Shown here: positions 41,551-50,486 of the stretch, one piece after another
Layout of the letters: every line of letters begins with the position of its first letter
Position numbering within the stretch: position 1 is the stretch's first letter
From: Streptomyces diastatochromogenes
GTDB taxonomy: Bacteria > Actinomycetota > Actinomycetes > Streptomycetales > Streptomycetaceae
Length of the DNA: 53,347 nt
Assembly (NCBI GenBank): GCA_001418405.1
Contig: LIQL01000156.1
Location: 1 to 53,347, forward strand
Reading direction: 5' to 3'
Made by a program: the position numbers and the translations under genes
Notes under the pieces: generated by a model
Databases searched by the model: none
What the model was told of the DNA's origin: nothing
The model's input: the letters and a program-made list of their open reading frames with translations, nothing else

Positions 41551-43590
41551 ATGACAGCGACGACCGACGGCAGCACCGGGGCCCTGCCGTCCCGGGGCTC
41601 CTCGGCCACCGATGCCGCCGACGAGACCGCACCCGCCGGCCCGGCCGGCAGACCGACCCCCGCCGTGCTCACGGTCACGGCGGACGCCGCGCGGGCAGCG
41701 ACCACCCGCGCCACCGACTACCTGCTCTCCCTCCAGGACCCCGCCGGCTGGTGGAAGGGCGACCTCGAAACCAACGTCACGATGGACGCCGAGGATCTGA
41801 TGCTCCGCCAGTTCCTGGGCATCCAGGACCCGGAGCTCACCGAGGCCACCGCCCGCCACGTCCGCGGCGAGCAGCGCCCGGACGGCACCTGGCCCACGTT
41901 CTACGGCGGGCCCGGCGAACTCTCCACCACCATCGAGGCGTACGTGGCGCTCCGGCTGGCCGGGGACGCGCCGGACGCCCCGCACATGGCGACCGCGGCG
42001 GCCTGGATCCGCGAACAGGGCGGAATCGCCGCCTCCCGCGTCTTCACCCGCATCTGGCTCGCCCTCTTCGGCTGGTGGAAGTGGGACGACCTGCCCGAGC
42101 TGCCGCCGGAACTCATCTACTTCCCCAAGTGGTTCCCGCTCAGCATCTACGCGTTCGGTTGTTGGGCCCGCCAGACGATCGTCCCGCTGACCGTCGTCTC
42201 GGCCAAGCGCCCGGTCCGCCCGGCGCCGTTCGCCCTGGACGAGCTGCACGCCGACCCCCGCAACCCCAACCCGCCGCGGCCGATGGCCCCCGCCGCGAGC
42301 TGGGACGGGCTCTTCCAGCGCCTGGACAGGGCGCTGCACCTCTACCAGAAGGTCGCGCTGCGCCGGCCGCGGGCCGCCGCGATGCGCTCGGCCGGCCGCT
42401 GGATCGTCGAGCGGCAGGAGAACGACGGGTGTTGGGGCGGCATCCAGCCCCCGGCCGTCTACTCCGTCATCGCCCTGCACCTGCTCGGCTACGACCTCGA
42501 CCACCCCGTGTTGCGGGCCGGTCTGGACTCCCTGGAGCGGTTCGCGGTCCGCCGCGCGGACGGGGCCCGCATGATCGAGGCGTGCCAGTCGCCGGTCTGG
42601 GACACCTGCCTGGCCACCATCGCCCTGGCCGATGCGGGCGTGCCCGCCGACCACCCGCAGTTGGTCCAGGCCGCCGAGTGGATGCTCGGCGAGCAGATCG
42701 ACCGCCCGGGTGACTGGTCCGTGCGCCGTCCGCAACTGCCCTCCGGTGGCTGGGCGTTCGAGTTCCACAACGACAACTACCCGGACATCGACGACACCGC
42801 CGAGGTGGTCCTGGCGCTCCTTCGGGTGCGGCACCCCGACCCGCAGCGGGTCGCGGCCGCCGTCGACCGGGCGGTGCGGTGGAACCTCGGGATGCAGTCG
42901 AAGAACGGGGCCTGGGGCGCGTTCGACGCCGACAACACCAGCCCGTTCCCCAACCGGTTGCCGTTCTGCGACTTCGGTGAGGTGATCGACCCGCCGTCGG
43001 CCGACGTCACCGCGCACGTCGTCGAGATGCTCGCCGAGGTCGGGCGGGTCCACGACCCGCGCACCCGCCGCGGCCTCGCCTGGCTGCTGGCCGAACAGGA
43101 GCCCAGCGGCGCCTGGTTCGGGCGGTGGGGCACCAACTACGTCTACGGCACCGGCTCGGTGCTGCCCGCGCTCACCGCCGCCGGCATCCCCACCTCCCAC
43201 CCCGCCGTCCGCCGCGCCGTCGGTTGGCTGGAGCGGGTGCAGAACGACGACGGCGGCTGGGGCGAGGACCAGCGCTCCTACCAGGACAAGGAACGGTGGG
43301 CCGGCCGGGGCGCCTCCACCGCCTCGCAGACCGCCTGGGCGCTGATGGCGCTGCTCGCGGCCGGCGAGCGGGACGGCGAGGCGGTCCGCCGCGGGGTGCG
43401 CTGGCTGGTGGAGAACCAACTGCCGGACGGTTCCTGGGACGAGCCGTACTTCACCGGCACCGGCTTCCCGTGGGACTTCTCCATCAACTACCACCTGTAC
43501 CGCCAGGTCTTCCCCGTGACCGCCCTCGGCCGCTACGTCCACGGCGGACCGGGCACCGGCGGGACGGCCGGGGCACTGGTGGGGGACTGA
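41551..43590 (+). CDS. shc: Squalene-hopene cyclase
   Basis: 679 residues; ATG follows GGGGAAG. The catalytic acid motif DIDD at 412-415 matches DXDD of class II triterpene cyclases. Several QW repeats are visible (QEPSGAWFGRW, QNDDGGWGED, QLPDGSWDE) and the C-terminal TGTGFPWDFSINYHLYRQVFP block. A ~35-residue Ala/Pro-rich N-terminus precedes the conserved region. It is a peripheral membrane enzyme cyclising squalene to hopene and hopanol. It follows the polyprenyl synthase by 106 nt, a gap holding a mini-ORF and a hairpin; its stop overlaps the hpnG start by one base. Confidence 0.97.
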   Translation: MTATTDGSTGALPSRGSSATDAADETAPAGPAGRPTPAVLTVTADAARAATTRATDYLLSLQDPAGWWKGDLETNVTMDAEDLMLRQFLGIQDPELTEATARHVRGEQRPDGTWPTFYGGPGELSTTIEAYVALRLAGDAPDAPHMATAAAWIREQGGIAASRVFTRIWLALFGWWKWDDLPELPPELIYFPKWFPLSIYAFGCWARQTIVPLTVVSAKRPVRPAPFALDELHADPRNPNPPRPMAPAASWDGLFQRLDRALHLYQKVALRRPRAAAMRSAGRWIVERQENDGCWGGIQPPAVYSVIALHLLGYDLDHPVLRAGLDSLERFAVRRADGARMIEACQSPVWDTCLATIALADAGVPADHPQLVQAAEWMLGEQIDRPGDWSVRRPQLPSGGWAFEFHNDNYPDIDDTAEVVLALLRVRHPDPQRVAAAVDRAVRWNLGMQSKNGAWGAFDADNTSPFPNRLPFCDFGEVIDPPSADVTAHVVEMLAEVGRVHDPRTRRGLAWLLAEQEPSGAWFGRWGTNYVYGTGSVLPALTAAGIPTSHPAVRRAVGWLERVQNDDGGWGEDQRSYQDKERWAGRGASTASQTAWALMALLAAGERDGEAVRRGVRWLVENQLPDGSWDEPYFTGTGFPWDFSINYHLYRQVFPVTALGRYVHGGPGTGGTAGALVGD

Positions 43591-44246
43591 TGCCGAGACG
43601 GCCCGTGCCGGATGCGGATCCGCCGCTGCTGGTCGCCTGTGCGCTCGGCATCGAACGGTTCGCGCTGCGGGGCGGTGACCGCGGGGCGGCACGTTCGCCC
43701 GCGGTCACCCTCCGTACCGGCATGGGACCCCAGGCGGCGGAGCGGGCCCTGGCCGCTGCCCTGGGTGCGGGGTCGGTCACCGCGGGTTCGCCTGTGGTGG
43801 CCAGCGGATTCTGTGCCGGACTGGCACCGGGGATGCGCCCCGGCGACGTGATCGTCGCCGAGGCCACCCGGGACCACCGGCCCGGCTTCCCCGACGTGCC
43901 GTGCCGTGACAACGGCCCGCTGGTGGACTCCCTGCGGGCGCGCGGCCTGCGGGTGCACACCGGACTGCTGCGCGGCTGCGACCACGTCGTGCGGGGCGCC
44001 GAGCGGGCCGCGCTGCACTCCGAGGGCGCGCTCGCGGTGGACATGGAGTCCGCCGCGACGCTCCGGACCGCGGTGCACTGCGGCGCCCGCGCGGTCGCGG
44101 CCGTGCGGGTGGTCGTGGACGCTCCGGAACACGAACTCGTGCGGATCGGAACGGTGCGCGGTGGGATATCCGCCTTCCGCGTGCTGCGTTCGGTATTTCC
44201 TGTTTTCTTTGAATGGCACCGTTCTTTGCTGCTCCCCAGGAGGTGA
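43590..44246 (+). CDS. hpnG: HpnG-like hopanoid-associated nucleosidase/phosphorylase
   Basis: 218 residues from ATG 43590 (TGATG overlap with shc). Nucleoside phosphorylase fold: LRTGMGPQAAERAL (phosphate/ribose-binding block), VVASGFCAGLAPGMRPGDVIVAEA, and AVDMESAATL (about 151-160), the substrate-binding Glu motif of MTA/AdoHcy nucleosidases. HpnG cleaves adenine from adenosylhopane to give ribosyl- or phosphoribosylhopane. Consistent with its place between shc and hpnH. The last 25 codons and the junction to hpnH are unusually A+T-rich for the window. Confidence 0.88.
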   Translation: MPRRPVPDADPPLLVACALGIERFALRGGDRGAARSPAVTLRTGMGPQAAERALAAALGAGSVTAGSPVVASGFCAGLAPGMRPGDVIVAEATRDHRPGFPDVPCRDNGPLVDSLRARGLRVHTGLLRGCDHVVRGAERAALHSEGALAVDMESAATLRTAVHCGARAVAAVRVVVDAPEHELVRIGTVRGGISAFRVLRSVFPVFFEWHRSLLLPRR

Positions 44247-44251
44247 GCCAG

Positions 44252-45277
44252 ATGGCCATGCCGCTCCGTCAATCCATCCGGGTCGGGACCTATCTGTTTG
44301 AACAGAAAGTGCTGCGCAAGCGGGAGAAGTTTCCGCTGATCGTCGAACTGGAACCGCTCTTCGCCTGCAACCTCAAATGCGAGGGGTGCGGGAAGATCCA
44401 GCACCCGGCCGGGGTCCTCAAGCAGCGGATGCCGGTGGCCCAGGCGGTGGGAGCGGTGCTGGAATCCGGTGCCCCGATGGTCTCCATCGCCGGCGGCGAG
44501 CCCCTGATGCACCCTCAGATCGACGAGATCGTGCGGCAGCTGGTGGCCCGTCGGAAGTACGTCTTCCTGTGCACCAACGCGATGTTGCTGCGCAAGAAGA
44601 TGGACAAGTTCAAGCCCTCGCCCTATTTCGCCTTCGCGGTGCACATCGACGGAATGCGGGAGCGGCACGACGAATCCGTCGCGAAGGAGGGCGTGTTCGA
44701 CGAGGCGGTGGCGGCCATCAAGGAGGCCAAGCGCCGGGGCTTCCGGGTCACCACCAATTCCACCTTCTTCAACACCGACACCCCGCAGACCATCATCGAG
44801 GTCCTCAACTTCCTCAACGACGACCTTCAGGTCGACGAGATGATGCTGTCGCCGGCCTACGCCTACGAGAAGGCCCCCGACCAGGAGCACTTCCTGGGCG
44901 TGGAGCAGACCCGGGAGCTGTTCCGGAAGACGTTCGCCGGCGGCAACCGGCAGCGTTGGCGGCTCAACCACAGTCCGCTGTTCCTGGACTTCCTGGAGGG
45001 CAAGGCGGACTTCCCCTGCACGGCTTGGGCGATCCCCAACTACTCGCTCTTCGGCTGGCAGCGCCCCTGCTACCTGATGAGCGACGGTTACGTCCCCACG
45101 TACCGGGAGCTGATCGAGGAGACCGACTGGGAGAAGTACGGCCGCGGCAAGGATCCCCGGTGCGCCAACTGCATGGCGCACTGCGGCTACGAGCCGACCG
45201 CCGTCCTGGCCACCATGGGCTCGCTGAAGGAGTCCCTGAGGGCGGCCAGGGAGACCGTCGCCGGCAACCGCGGCTGA
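44252..45277 (+). CDS. hpnH: HpnH, radical SAM adenosylhopane synthase
   Basis: 341 residues from ATG 44252 with AGGAGG 8 nt upstream. Radical-SAM cluster C39-C43-C46 in CNLKCEGC, followed by SIAGGEPLMHP (GGE SAM motif). C-terminal cysteines in CTAWAIP, RPCYLM, CANCMAHCGY match the HpnH family extension. It joins the 5'-deoxyadenosyl radical to hopene, the committed step to extended C35 hopanoids. Five bases after hpnG in an A+T-rich junction. Confidence 0.95.
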   Translation: MAMPLRQSIRVGTYLFEQKVLRKREKFPLIVELEPLFACNLKCEGCGKIQHPAGVLKQRMPVAQAVGAVLESGAPMVSIAGGEPLMHPQIDEIVRQLVARRKYVFLCTNAMLLRKKMDKFKPSPYFAFAVHIDGMRERHDESVAKEGVFDEAVAAIKEAKRRGFRVTTNSTFFNTDTPQTIIEVLNFLNDDLQVDEMMLSPAYAYEKAPDQEHFLGVEQTRELFRKTFAGGNRQRWRLNHSPLFLDFLEGKADFPCTAWAIPNYSLFGWQRPCYLMSDGYVPTYRELIEETDWEKYGRGKDPRCANCMAHCGYEPTAVLATMGSLKESLRAARETVAGNRG

Positions 45278-45293
45278 CGCGGCGTGCGGAGAT

Positions 45294-45355
45294 CCGGCGG
45301 CACCGGGGCGTTCCGGTGCCGCCGGTCCGGCTGGGGGCGGCACCGAGCGCCGCCC
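45294..45355 (+). terminator. Two hairpins between hpnH and the aminotransferase gene
   Basis: Perfect 13-bp stem 45294-45306 with 45313-45325, then GGGCGGC (45335-45341) with GCCGCCC (45349-45355). The first resembles a terminator; the following gene may need its own promoter or read-through. Confidence 0.6.
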
Positions 45356-45371
45356 GTGAGGAGAGGACCCC

Positions 45372-46751
45372 GTGACCGGATTCGACCTGACCGAGCTGCT
45401 CGCCGAACGCGGCGCCGAACGCTACGCACTGCACAGCCGCCACCTCAACCACCAGCTGCCGCGGATGCTGCACACCATCGGCTTCGACAAGGTCTACGAA
45501 CGGGCCGAGGGCGCCTACTTCTACGACGCCGACGGCCGCGACTACCTCGACATGCTCGCCGGATTCGGCGTGATGGGCCTGGGCCGGCACCACCCCGTCG
45601 TCCGCAAGGCCCTGCACGACGTGCTCGACGCCCAACTCGCCGACCTCACCCGCTTCGACTGCCCGCCGCTGCCGGGGTTGTTGGCCGAGAAGCTGCTGGC
45701 CCACGCGCCCCACCTGGACCGGGTCTTCTTCGGCAACAGCGGTACCGAGGCCGTCGAGACCGCCCTGAAGTTCGCCCGCTACGCCACCGGCCGGCCCCGC
45801 GTCCTCTACTGCACCCACGCCTTCCACGGTCTGACCACCGGCTCGCTCTCGGTCAACGGCGAGGACGGCTTCCGCGACGGCTTCGCGCCCCTGCTGCCGG
45901 ACACCGCCGTCGAGATGGGCGACCTGGCGACGTTGGAACGGGAGCTGCGGCGCGGCGACGTGGCGGGCTTCGTCGTCGAACCCGTCCAGGGCAAGGGCGT
46001 CACCGCCGCCCCGCCCGGATTCCTGCGCGCCGCCCAGGAGTTGCTGCACCGCCACAAGGCCCTGCTGATCGCCGACGAGGTGCAGACCGGCCTCGGCCGG
46101 ACCGGCGACTTCTTCGCCTACCAGCACGAGGAGGGGGTGGAGCCGGATCTGGTGTGCGTCGCGAAGGCGCTCTCCGGCGGCTACGTCCCGGTGGGCGCCA
46201 CCCTGGGCAAGGACTGGATCTTCAAGAAGGTCTACTCGTCCATGGACCGGGTGCTGGTGCACTCCGCCAGTTTCGGCGCCAACGCCCAGGCGATGGCGGC
46301 CGGGCTGGCGGTGCTCGCGGTGATGGAGGACGAGGCGACCGTCGCCAACGCCCGGCACACCGGGGAGCTGCTGCGCTCCCGGCTGGCCGCGCTCGTCGAC
46401 CGGTACGAGTTGCTGCACGAGGTGCGCGGCCGCGGCCTGATGATCGGCATCGAGTTCGGGAAGCCCACGTCCCTGGGGCTGCGCAGCCGTTGGACGATGC
46501 TGCAGGCCGCGCGCAAGGGATTGTTCGCGCAGATGGTGGTGGTGCCGCTGCTCCAACGGCACCGGATCCTGACGCAGGTCTCCGGCGACCACCTGGAGGT
46601 CATCAAGCTGATTCCGCCGTTGATCATCGGCGAACGCGAGGTGGACCGCTTCGTCGAGGCGTTCACCGCCGTCATGGACGACGCCCACAACGGCGGCCTG
46701 CTCTGGGACTTCGGGCGGACCCTGGTCAAACAGGCGGTCGCCAACCGCTGA
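45372..46751 (+). CDS. hpnO: HpnO-like class III aminotransferase
   Basis: 459 residues from GTG 45372 (GAGGAGAGG upstream). PLP-dependent class III features: FGNSGTEAVETALKFAR (about 118-134), HAFHG, IADEVQTGLGRTG (about 232-244, Asp pairing with the pyridine N) and AKALSGGYVPVG (Lys near 263 for the Schiff base). In hopanoid clusters this converts the ribosyl-derived aldehyde to aminobacteriohopanetriol. Substrate inferred from context. In the remembered S. coelicolor order ispG and dxs separate it from hpnH; here only 94 bp do. Confidence 0.9.
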   Translation: MTGFDLTELLAERGAERYALHSRHLNHQLPRMLHTIGFDKVYERAEGAYFYDADGRDYLDMLAGFGVMGLGRHHPVVRKALHDVLDAQLADLTRFDCPPLPGLLAEKLLAHAPHLDRVFFGNSGTEAVETALKFARYATGRPRVLYCTHAFHGLTTGSLSVNGEDGFRDGFAPLLPDTAVEMGDLATLERELRRGDVAGFVVEPVQGKGVTAAPPGFLRAAQELLHRHKALLIADEVQTGLGRTGDFFAYQHEEGVEPDLVCVAKALSGGYVPVGATLGKDWIFKKVYSSMDRVLVHSASFGANAQAMAAGLAVLAVMEDEATVANARHTGELLRSRLAALVDRYELLHEVRGRGLMIGIEFGKPTSLGLRSRWTMLQAARKGLFAQMVVVPLLQRHRILTQVSGDHLEVIKLIPPLIIGEREVDRFVEAFTAVMDDAHNGGLLWDFGRTLVKQAVANR

Positions 46752-46794
46752 CCGCGCGGCGGGCCGCCCCGTGGGAACGGCCCGCCGCGCGGTC
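46750..46794. terminator. Bidirectional terminator at the end of the hopanoid region
   Basis: Perfect 17-bp stem, 46750-46766 with 46778-46794, overlapping the hpnO stop codon; it sits between convergent genes. Confidence 0.8.
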
Positions 46795-46807
46795 GGTCGG
46801 TCGGAGG

Positions 46808-47617
46808 TCAGTCCGTCAGCAGCCGGTCGCGGAGCTGCTCGCGGGTGGCCGGCGAGAGCTTCAGGCCGTCGGTGAGGTAGGTCTCGGTCGAGCCCCAGGT
46901 CTCCGCGATCGCGTCGAAGGCGGCCGTGAGGTAGTCGATGTCCGCGCCGAACAGCGGCGAGAGCAGCTCCATGACCTCCGGCGACATGCCGGCCGCGGAG
47001 TGGTCGGAGCGGCGGACCTTGTAGCGCCGGTTGGGGTCGTTGGACTTGAGGTAGTCGGCCTCGATGGCGTCCCGCTCCACACCGACGGCGAGCAGGGTGA
47101 TCGCGATGGACAGCCCCGCGCGGTCCTTTCCGGCGGCGCAGTGCATCAGCGCCGGCACGCTGTCCTCGGCGAGGGCGTGCAGCACCCGGCTGTGGTCCTC
47201 GGTGCGGGTGGTGATGATCTCGCGGTAGGTGCGGGCCATGCGGTCCGCGGCCTTGCCGTCACCGAGCACGACCCGGAGCTGGTCCAGCTCGCCGTCCCGT
47301 ACCATCGTCCAGAATTCCGCCCCGTCCGCGGGGTCGGTGAGCGGAATGTTGACGTTCCGCACCCCGGGCAGCGCCACGTCGGGGCCTTCGAGCTTGATGT
47401 CGGAGGCGTTGCGGAAGTCGAAGATGGTGTGCAGCCCGAGGCCGGCGAGGAACGCGGCGTCCGCCTCGGTGGCGTGGGCCAGGTGGCCGCTGCGGAAGAG
47501 CCGGCCCTGCCGGATGCGACGCCCGTCGACCGTCGGCAGCCCGCCCACGTCGCGGAAGTTGCGCACCTCGGCGAGCTCGGGCTGGGACTGGGGGACCTGC
47601 GGCGTCTGCTGCGTCAC
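46808..47617 (-). CDS. Tyrosine-type protein phosphatase
   Basis: 269 residues from GTG 47617 (GGAG 5 nt upstream). The CX5R signature is HCAAGKDRAG, with NFRDVGGLPT, RQGRLFRSGHL and FDFRN in the N-terminal half, as in the actinobacterial Tyr phosphatase family including MptpB-like and LipA-like enzymes with phosphoinositide or phosphotyrosine activity. No signal peptide. The Lys and Asp in the loop (AGKDR) suggest dual activity on phosphoinositides, as described for MptpB. Convergent with hpnO. Confidence 0.88.
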   Translation of the reverse strand: MTQQTPQVPQSQPELAEVRNFRDVGGLPTVDGRRIRQGRLFRSGHLAHATEADAAFLAGLGLHTIFDFRNASDIKLEGPDVALPGVRNVNIPLTDPADGAEFWTMVRDGELDQLRVVLGDGKAADRMARTYREIITTRTEDHSRVLHALAEDSVPALMHCAAGKDRAGLSIAITLLAVGVERDAIEADYLKSNDPNRRYKVRRSDHSAAGMSPEVMELLSPLFGADIDYLTAAFDAIAETWGSTETYLTDGLKLSPATREQLRDRLLTD

Positions 47618-47891
47618 GGGCGCTCCTCGGGATCGGTCGCCGACGCTGCTCGTCGACGAGGCGGGGCTTCTTCGACGATACGACATGGATGCCGCAGGCA
47701 ATCAGGTGGCGAGGGCGCGCGACATCGTCGAAACGGCGCGCATCATCCCCCATGTGTGGCGCCTGAGCAGCATTCCGTGGCCGATCGTTATTCCGACTTG
47801 GACGGAATTTGACCTGGTGGCATTAATCACCTCCCGTCAACCCCTGGTTACGGTGGCGTAGGTCACTTAGGAAGGTGAAGTATGTCCTGAC
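47618..47891. promoter_or_regulatory. Divergent region with a GTTACG/CGTAGG near-palindrome
   Basis: No gene in 274 bp. At 47846-47866 TTACG (47848-47852) and CGTAG (47857-47861) are imperfect inverted arms around GTGG, placed 30-45 bp before the SGNH start; a likely operator. Near the end, ATG-TCC-TGA (47882-47890), with AAGG upstream, ends one base before the GTG start and may promote re-initiation. Confidence 0.4.
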
Positions 47892-48692
47892 GTGGCAGAC
47901 GATTCGAAGAACAGCAGCAAGGGCGCGATACGCGCCGTCGGGTCGTACGCAGCCGTCGGGGACAGCTTTACCGAGGGGGTCGGGGATCCCGGTCCGGACG
48001 GGGCGTACATCGGTTGGGCGGACCGGCTCGCGGTCCTCCTCGCCGACCAGCGGGACGAGGGGGACTTCCGCTACGCGAACCTCGCCGTGCGCGGGCGGCT
48101 CCTGGACCGGATCATCGAGGAGCAGGTGCCCCGGGCGCGGGAGCTCGCCCCTGAGCTGGTGACGTTCTGTGCCGGCGGGAACGACATCCTGCGGCCGGGT
48201 TCGGACCCGGACGCGGTGGCCGAGCGCTACGAGGCGGCCGTGGCGGCGCTGCGCGAGACGGTGCCGACGGTGCTGCTGTGCACCGGTTTCGACACCCGGG
48301 GGATGCCGGTCCTCAAGCACCTGCGGGGCAAGATCGCCACGTACACCGCCCACGTGCGGGCCATCGCCGACCGGCACGACTGCCCCGTGCTCGACCTGTG
48401 GTCGCTGAAGTCCGTCCAGGACCGGCGGGCCTGGAGCGAGGACCGGCTGCACCTGTCGGCCGACGGGCACACCCGGGTCGCGCTGCGGGCCGGGCAGGTG
48501 CTGGGCCTCGCGGTGCCGGCCGATCCGGACCAGGCGTGGCCGCCGGAGACCGAGCGGACCGCCGCCGAGGCGCGGCGCGACAACATCCACTGGGCGCGCG
48601 AGCACCTGGTGCCGTGGATCGGTCGTCGGCTGCGCGGCGTCTCGTCCGGCGACGACGTCGAGCCCAAGCGGCCGGACCTGCTGCCGCTGTAG
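47892..48692 (+). CDS. SGNH/GDSL family hydrolase
   Basis: 266 residues from GTG 47892. Block I AVGDSFTEGVGDPG with the nucleophile Ser near residue 25, LAVRGR (Gly block II), FCAGGNDILRPG (Asn block III) and EDRLHLSADGH (Asp/His block V). No signal peptide, so a cytosolic esterase or lipase-like enzyme. Substrate unknown. The start codon has no proper ribosome site of its own; AAGG belongs to a two-codon ORF ending just before it. Confidence 0.9.
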   Translation: MADDSKNSSKGAIRAVGSYAAVGDSFTEGVGDPGPDGAYIGWADRLAVLLADQRDEGDFRYANLAVRGRLLDRIIEEQVPRARELAPELVTFCAGGNDILRPGSDPDAVAERYEAAVAALRETVPTVLLCTGFDTRGMPVLKHLRGKIATYTAHVRAIADRHDCPVLDLWSLKSVQDRRAWSEDRLHLSADGHTRVALRAGQVLGLAVPADPDQAWPPETERTAAEARRDNIHWAREHLVPWIGRRLRGVSSGDDVEPKRPDLLPL

Positions 48693-48740
48693 CCCTTCAC
48701 CCGTGCAAGGCCCCGTGTCGCCCCGTGGCGGCGCGGGGCC

Positions 48741-49229
48741 TCAGTGCGTGGCGGTGCGGTAGGGCAGGTCCGCCCAGACCACCTGTCCCCGGCCGCCGTC
48801 GTCGGGCCGGGTGCCCCAGCTCTCGGAGAGCGCGCCGACCAGGAACAGCCCGCGCCCGCCCTCCTGGTCGAGAGTGCCGGGTTGGGCGTGCGGTGCGGTC
48901 AGGCCCGGCCCGCCCTCGTCGGTGATCTCTATCCGTATGTGCGCGCCGACGACCGCGATCTCGCAGCCGACCTTCTCGCTGTCGGTGTGCCGCACCGCGT
49001 TGGTGAAGAGCTCGGTGACCACCAACTCCACGTCGTCGCGCACCTGTTGGGCGGCGCCCCACTCGCGCAGCAGCGAGCTGACGCGCTTGCGCGCCTCGGG
49101 CACGGAGGTGCGCCGCGCCGGCAGGTGGAACGCGTCCTGAGGGGACTGGGCGAGGAATCCGCCGCATCGCCCTAACGACGGAGCGTTTTTGTAGGAAGCC
49201 ACGACATAACTATGTGCGATGTTGCTCAC
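48741..49229 (-). CDS. ATP-binding protein, RsbW/SpoIIAB-like
   Basis: 162 residues from GTG 49229; TTG 49238 and later GTGs are alternatives, all with weak ribosome sites. HATPase domain: VVTELFTNAVRHTD (N-box, about 66-79), ITDEGGPGL (G1), GGRGLFLVGAL (G2, about 123-133). Probably an anti-sigma-like kinase. Divergent from an XRE/DUF5753 regulator, an arrangement repeated many times in Streptomyces genomes. Confidence 0.87.
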   Translation of the reverse strand: MSNIAHSYVVASYKNAPSLGRCGGFLAQSPQDAFHLPARRTSVPEARKRVSSLLREWGAAQQVRDDVELVVTELFTNAVRHTDSEKVGCEIAVVGAHIRIEITDEGGPGLTAPHAQPGTLDQEGGRGLFLVGALSESWGTRPDDGGRGQVVWADLPYRTATH

Positions 49230-49242
49230 CGTTGGCAAGGAT

Positions 49243-49278
49243 CAGTCTGTAATTTGCAGAATTGAAAGTGCAGTCTGT
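49243..49278. repeat. Direct repeats in the divergent regulator promoter
   Basis: CAGTCTGT occurs at 49243-49250 and 49271-49278, 28 bp apart, in an A+T-rich stretch between two divergent regulatory genes. A possible binding site for the XRE protein. Confidence 0.4.
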
Positions 49279-49338
49279 TCGAGCTGATGACGGCATGACA
49301 CACTGCTGAGCACTGAAGCTGGTTGGAGGGGATCGGAC

Positions 49339-50205
49339 GTGGCGGACCCACGGTCTGCAGGTGCACCGACCGTCCTGCGGGTGGTGCTCGGCAAACGACT
49401 GCAGGACCTGCGGGAGAGGGCGGGGCTCTCCTTCGAACGGGCCGCGGCCGCGCTGGACGTGACGCACGCCACGATACGACGCATGGAGAAGGCCGAAGTC
49501 GGCCTCAAGATCCCCTACGTCGAGAAGCTGTTGGCGACCTACGGGGTCACCGACCAGAAGGAGATCGACGGCTTCGTCTCGCTGGCCCGCGAGGCCAACC
49601 GCCCCGGCTGGTGGCACCGCTTCCGCGACGTCCTGCCCGAGTGGTTCAGCGCCTTCGTCAGCCTGGAGAGCGAAGCCAACCTCATCCGCTCCTACCAACC
49701 GCACTACGTCCCCGGCCTCTTGCAGACCGAGGAGTACGCCGCCGTCGTGCTGCGCGCCGGGATGCCGCACGCCTCCCCGGCCGACGTCGACCGCATCGTG
49801 GCCCTGCGCATGGAGCGGCAGGCGCTGTTGACCCGCGAGAACGCCCCGATGCTGTGGTCGGTCATGGACGAGACCGTGCTGAGACGGCTCATCGGCGGAC
49901 CCAAAGTGATGCGGGACCAGATCGCGCGGCTGATGGAGGCCACCTTGATGCCGAACGTCCGGCTCCAGGTGATGCCCTTCGCCGCGGGCCCGCACCCCGC
50001 CATGTACGGACCGTTCCACATCTTCCGCTTCCCGATCCCGGAGCTCCCGGACATCGCGTACGCGGAAAGCCTCGTCGGAGCCGTGTACTTCGACCAGCGC
50101 AACGACGTCTCGCAGTACCTGGAGGCCCTGGACCGGATGTGTGCGCAGGCCGCGCCGGCACACACCACCGAGGCCATTCTGGGTGGCTTTCGCAAGGAGA
50201 TCTGA
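49339..50205 (+). CDS. XRE family regulator with DUF5753 domain
   Basis: 288 residues from GTG 49339 with GGAGGGG upstream. Helix-turn-helix at about 18-65 (LRERAGLSFERAAAALDVTHATIRRMEKAEVGL), then the Scr1/DUF5753 domain (WFSAFVSLESEANLIRSYQPHYVPGLLQTEEYAA onward). A cytosolic DNA-binding protein. In Streptomyces such genes sit beside DUF397 and ATP-binding protein genes, as here, and several influence development or antibiotic production. Some act with the DUF397 partner in toxin-antitoxin-like pairs. Confidence 0.93.
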   Translation: MADPRSAGAPTVLRVVLGKRLQDLRERAGLSFERAAAALDVTHATIRRMEKAEVGLKIPYVEKLLATYGVTDQKEIDGFVSLAREANRPGWWHRFRDVLPEWFSAFVSLESEANLIRSYQPHYVPGLLQTEEYAAVVLRAGMPHASPADVDRIVALRMERQALLTRENAPMLWSVMDETVLRRLIGGPKVMRDQIARLMEATLMPNVRLQVMPFAAGPHPAMYGPFHIFRFPIPELPDIAYAESLVGAVYFDQRNDVSQYLEALDRMCAQAAPAHTTEAILGGFRKEI

Positions 50206-50212
50206 ACCCCCC

Positions 50213-50476
50213 ATGGATCGCATACGTATCTACAACGGCATGCCCGCCAACGAACTGGGCAGCGACGGCTGGCACAAGCCGTGGAGCGGCGGAAACGGCG
50301 GAGAGTGCGTCGAGGCCATGCGCCTACGGGACGGTCGGGTCGCGCTGCGCCAGTCCACCGACCCGGACGGTCCCGCCTTGATCTACACCCACCGTGAGAT
50401 GGTCAGTTTCATCGAGGGCGCGAAGGCCGGCCACGCCGACTTCCTGCTCTCCGCCGCGCCGTGCTCGGCGCACTGA
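50213..50476 (+). CDS. DUF397 domain protein
   Basis: 87 residues from ATG 50213; the ribosome site AAGGAG is inside the end of the preceding gene. DUF397 pattern: WHKPWSGGNGGECVEAM, VALRQSTDPDGPALIYTHREMVSFIEGAKAGHADF. Small cytosolic partner of the preceding DUF5753 regulator. Related families include the BldB developmental protein group. Probably counteracts or modulates the XRE protein. Confidence 0.92.
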   Translation: MDRIRIYNGMPANELGSDGWHKPWSGGNGGECVEAMRLRDGRVALRQSTDPDGPALIYTHREMVSFIEGAKAGHADFLLSAAPCSAH

Positions 50477-50486
50477 GGGAGGAGCC

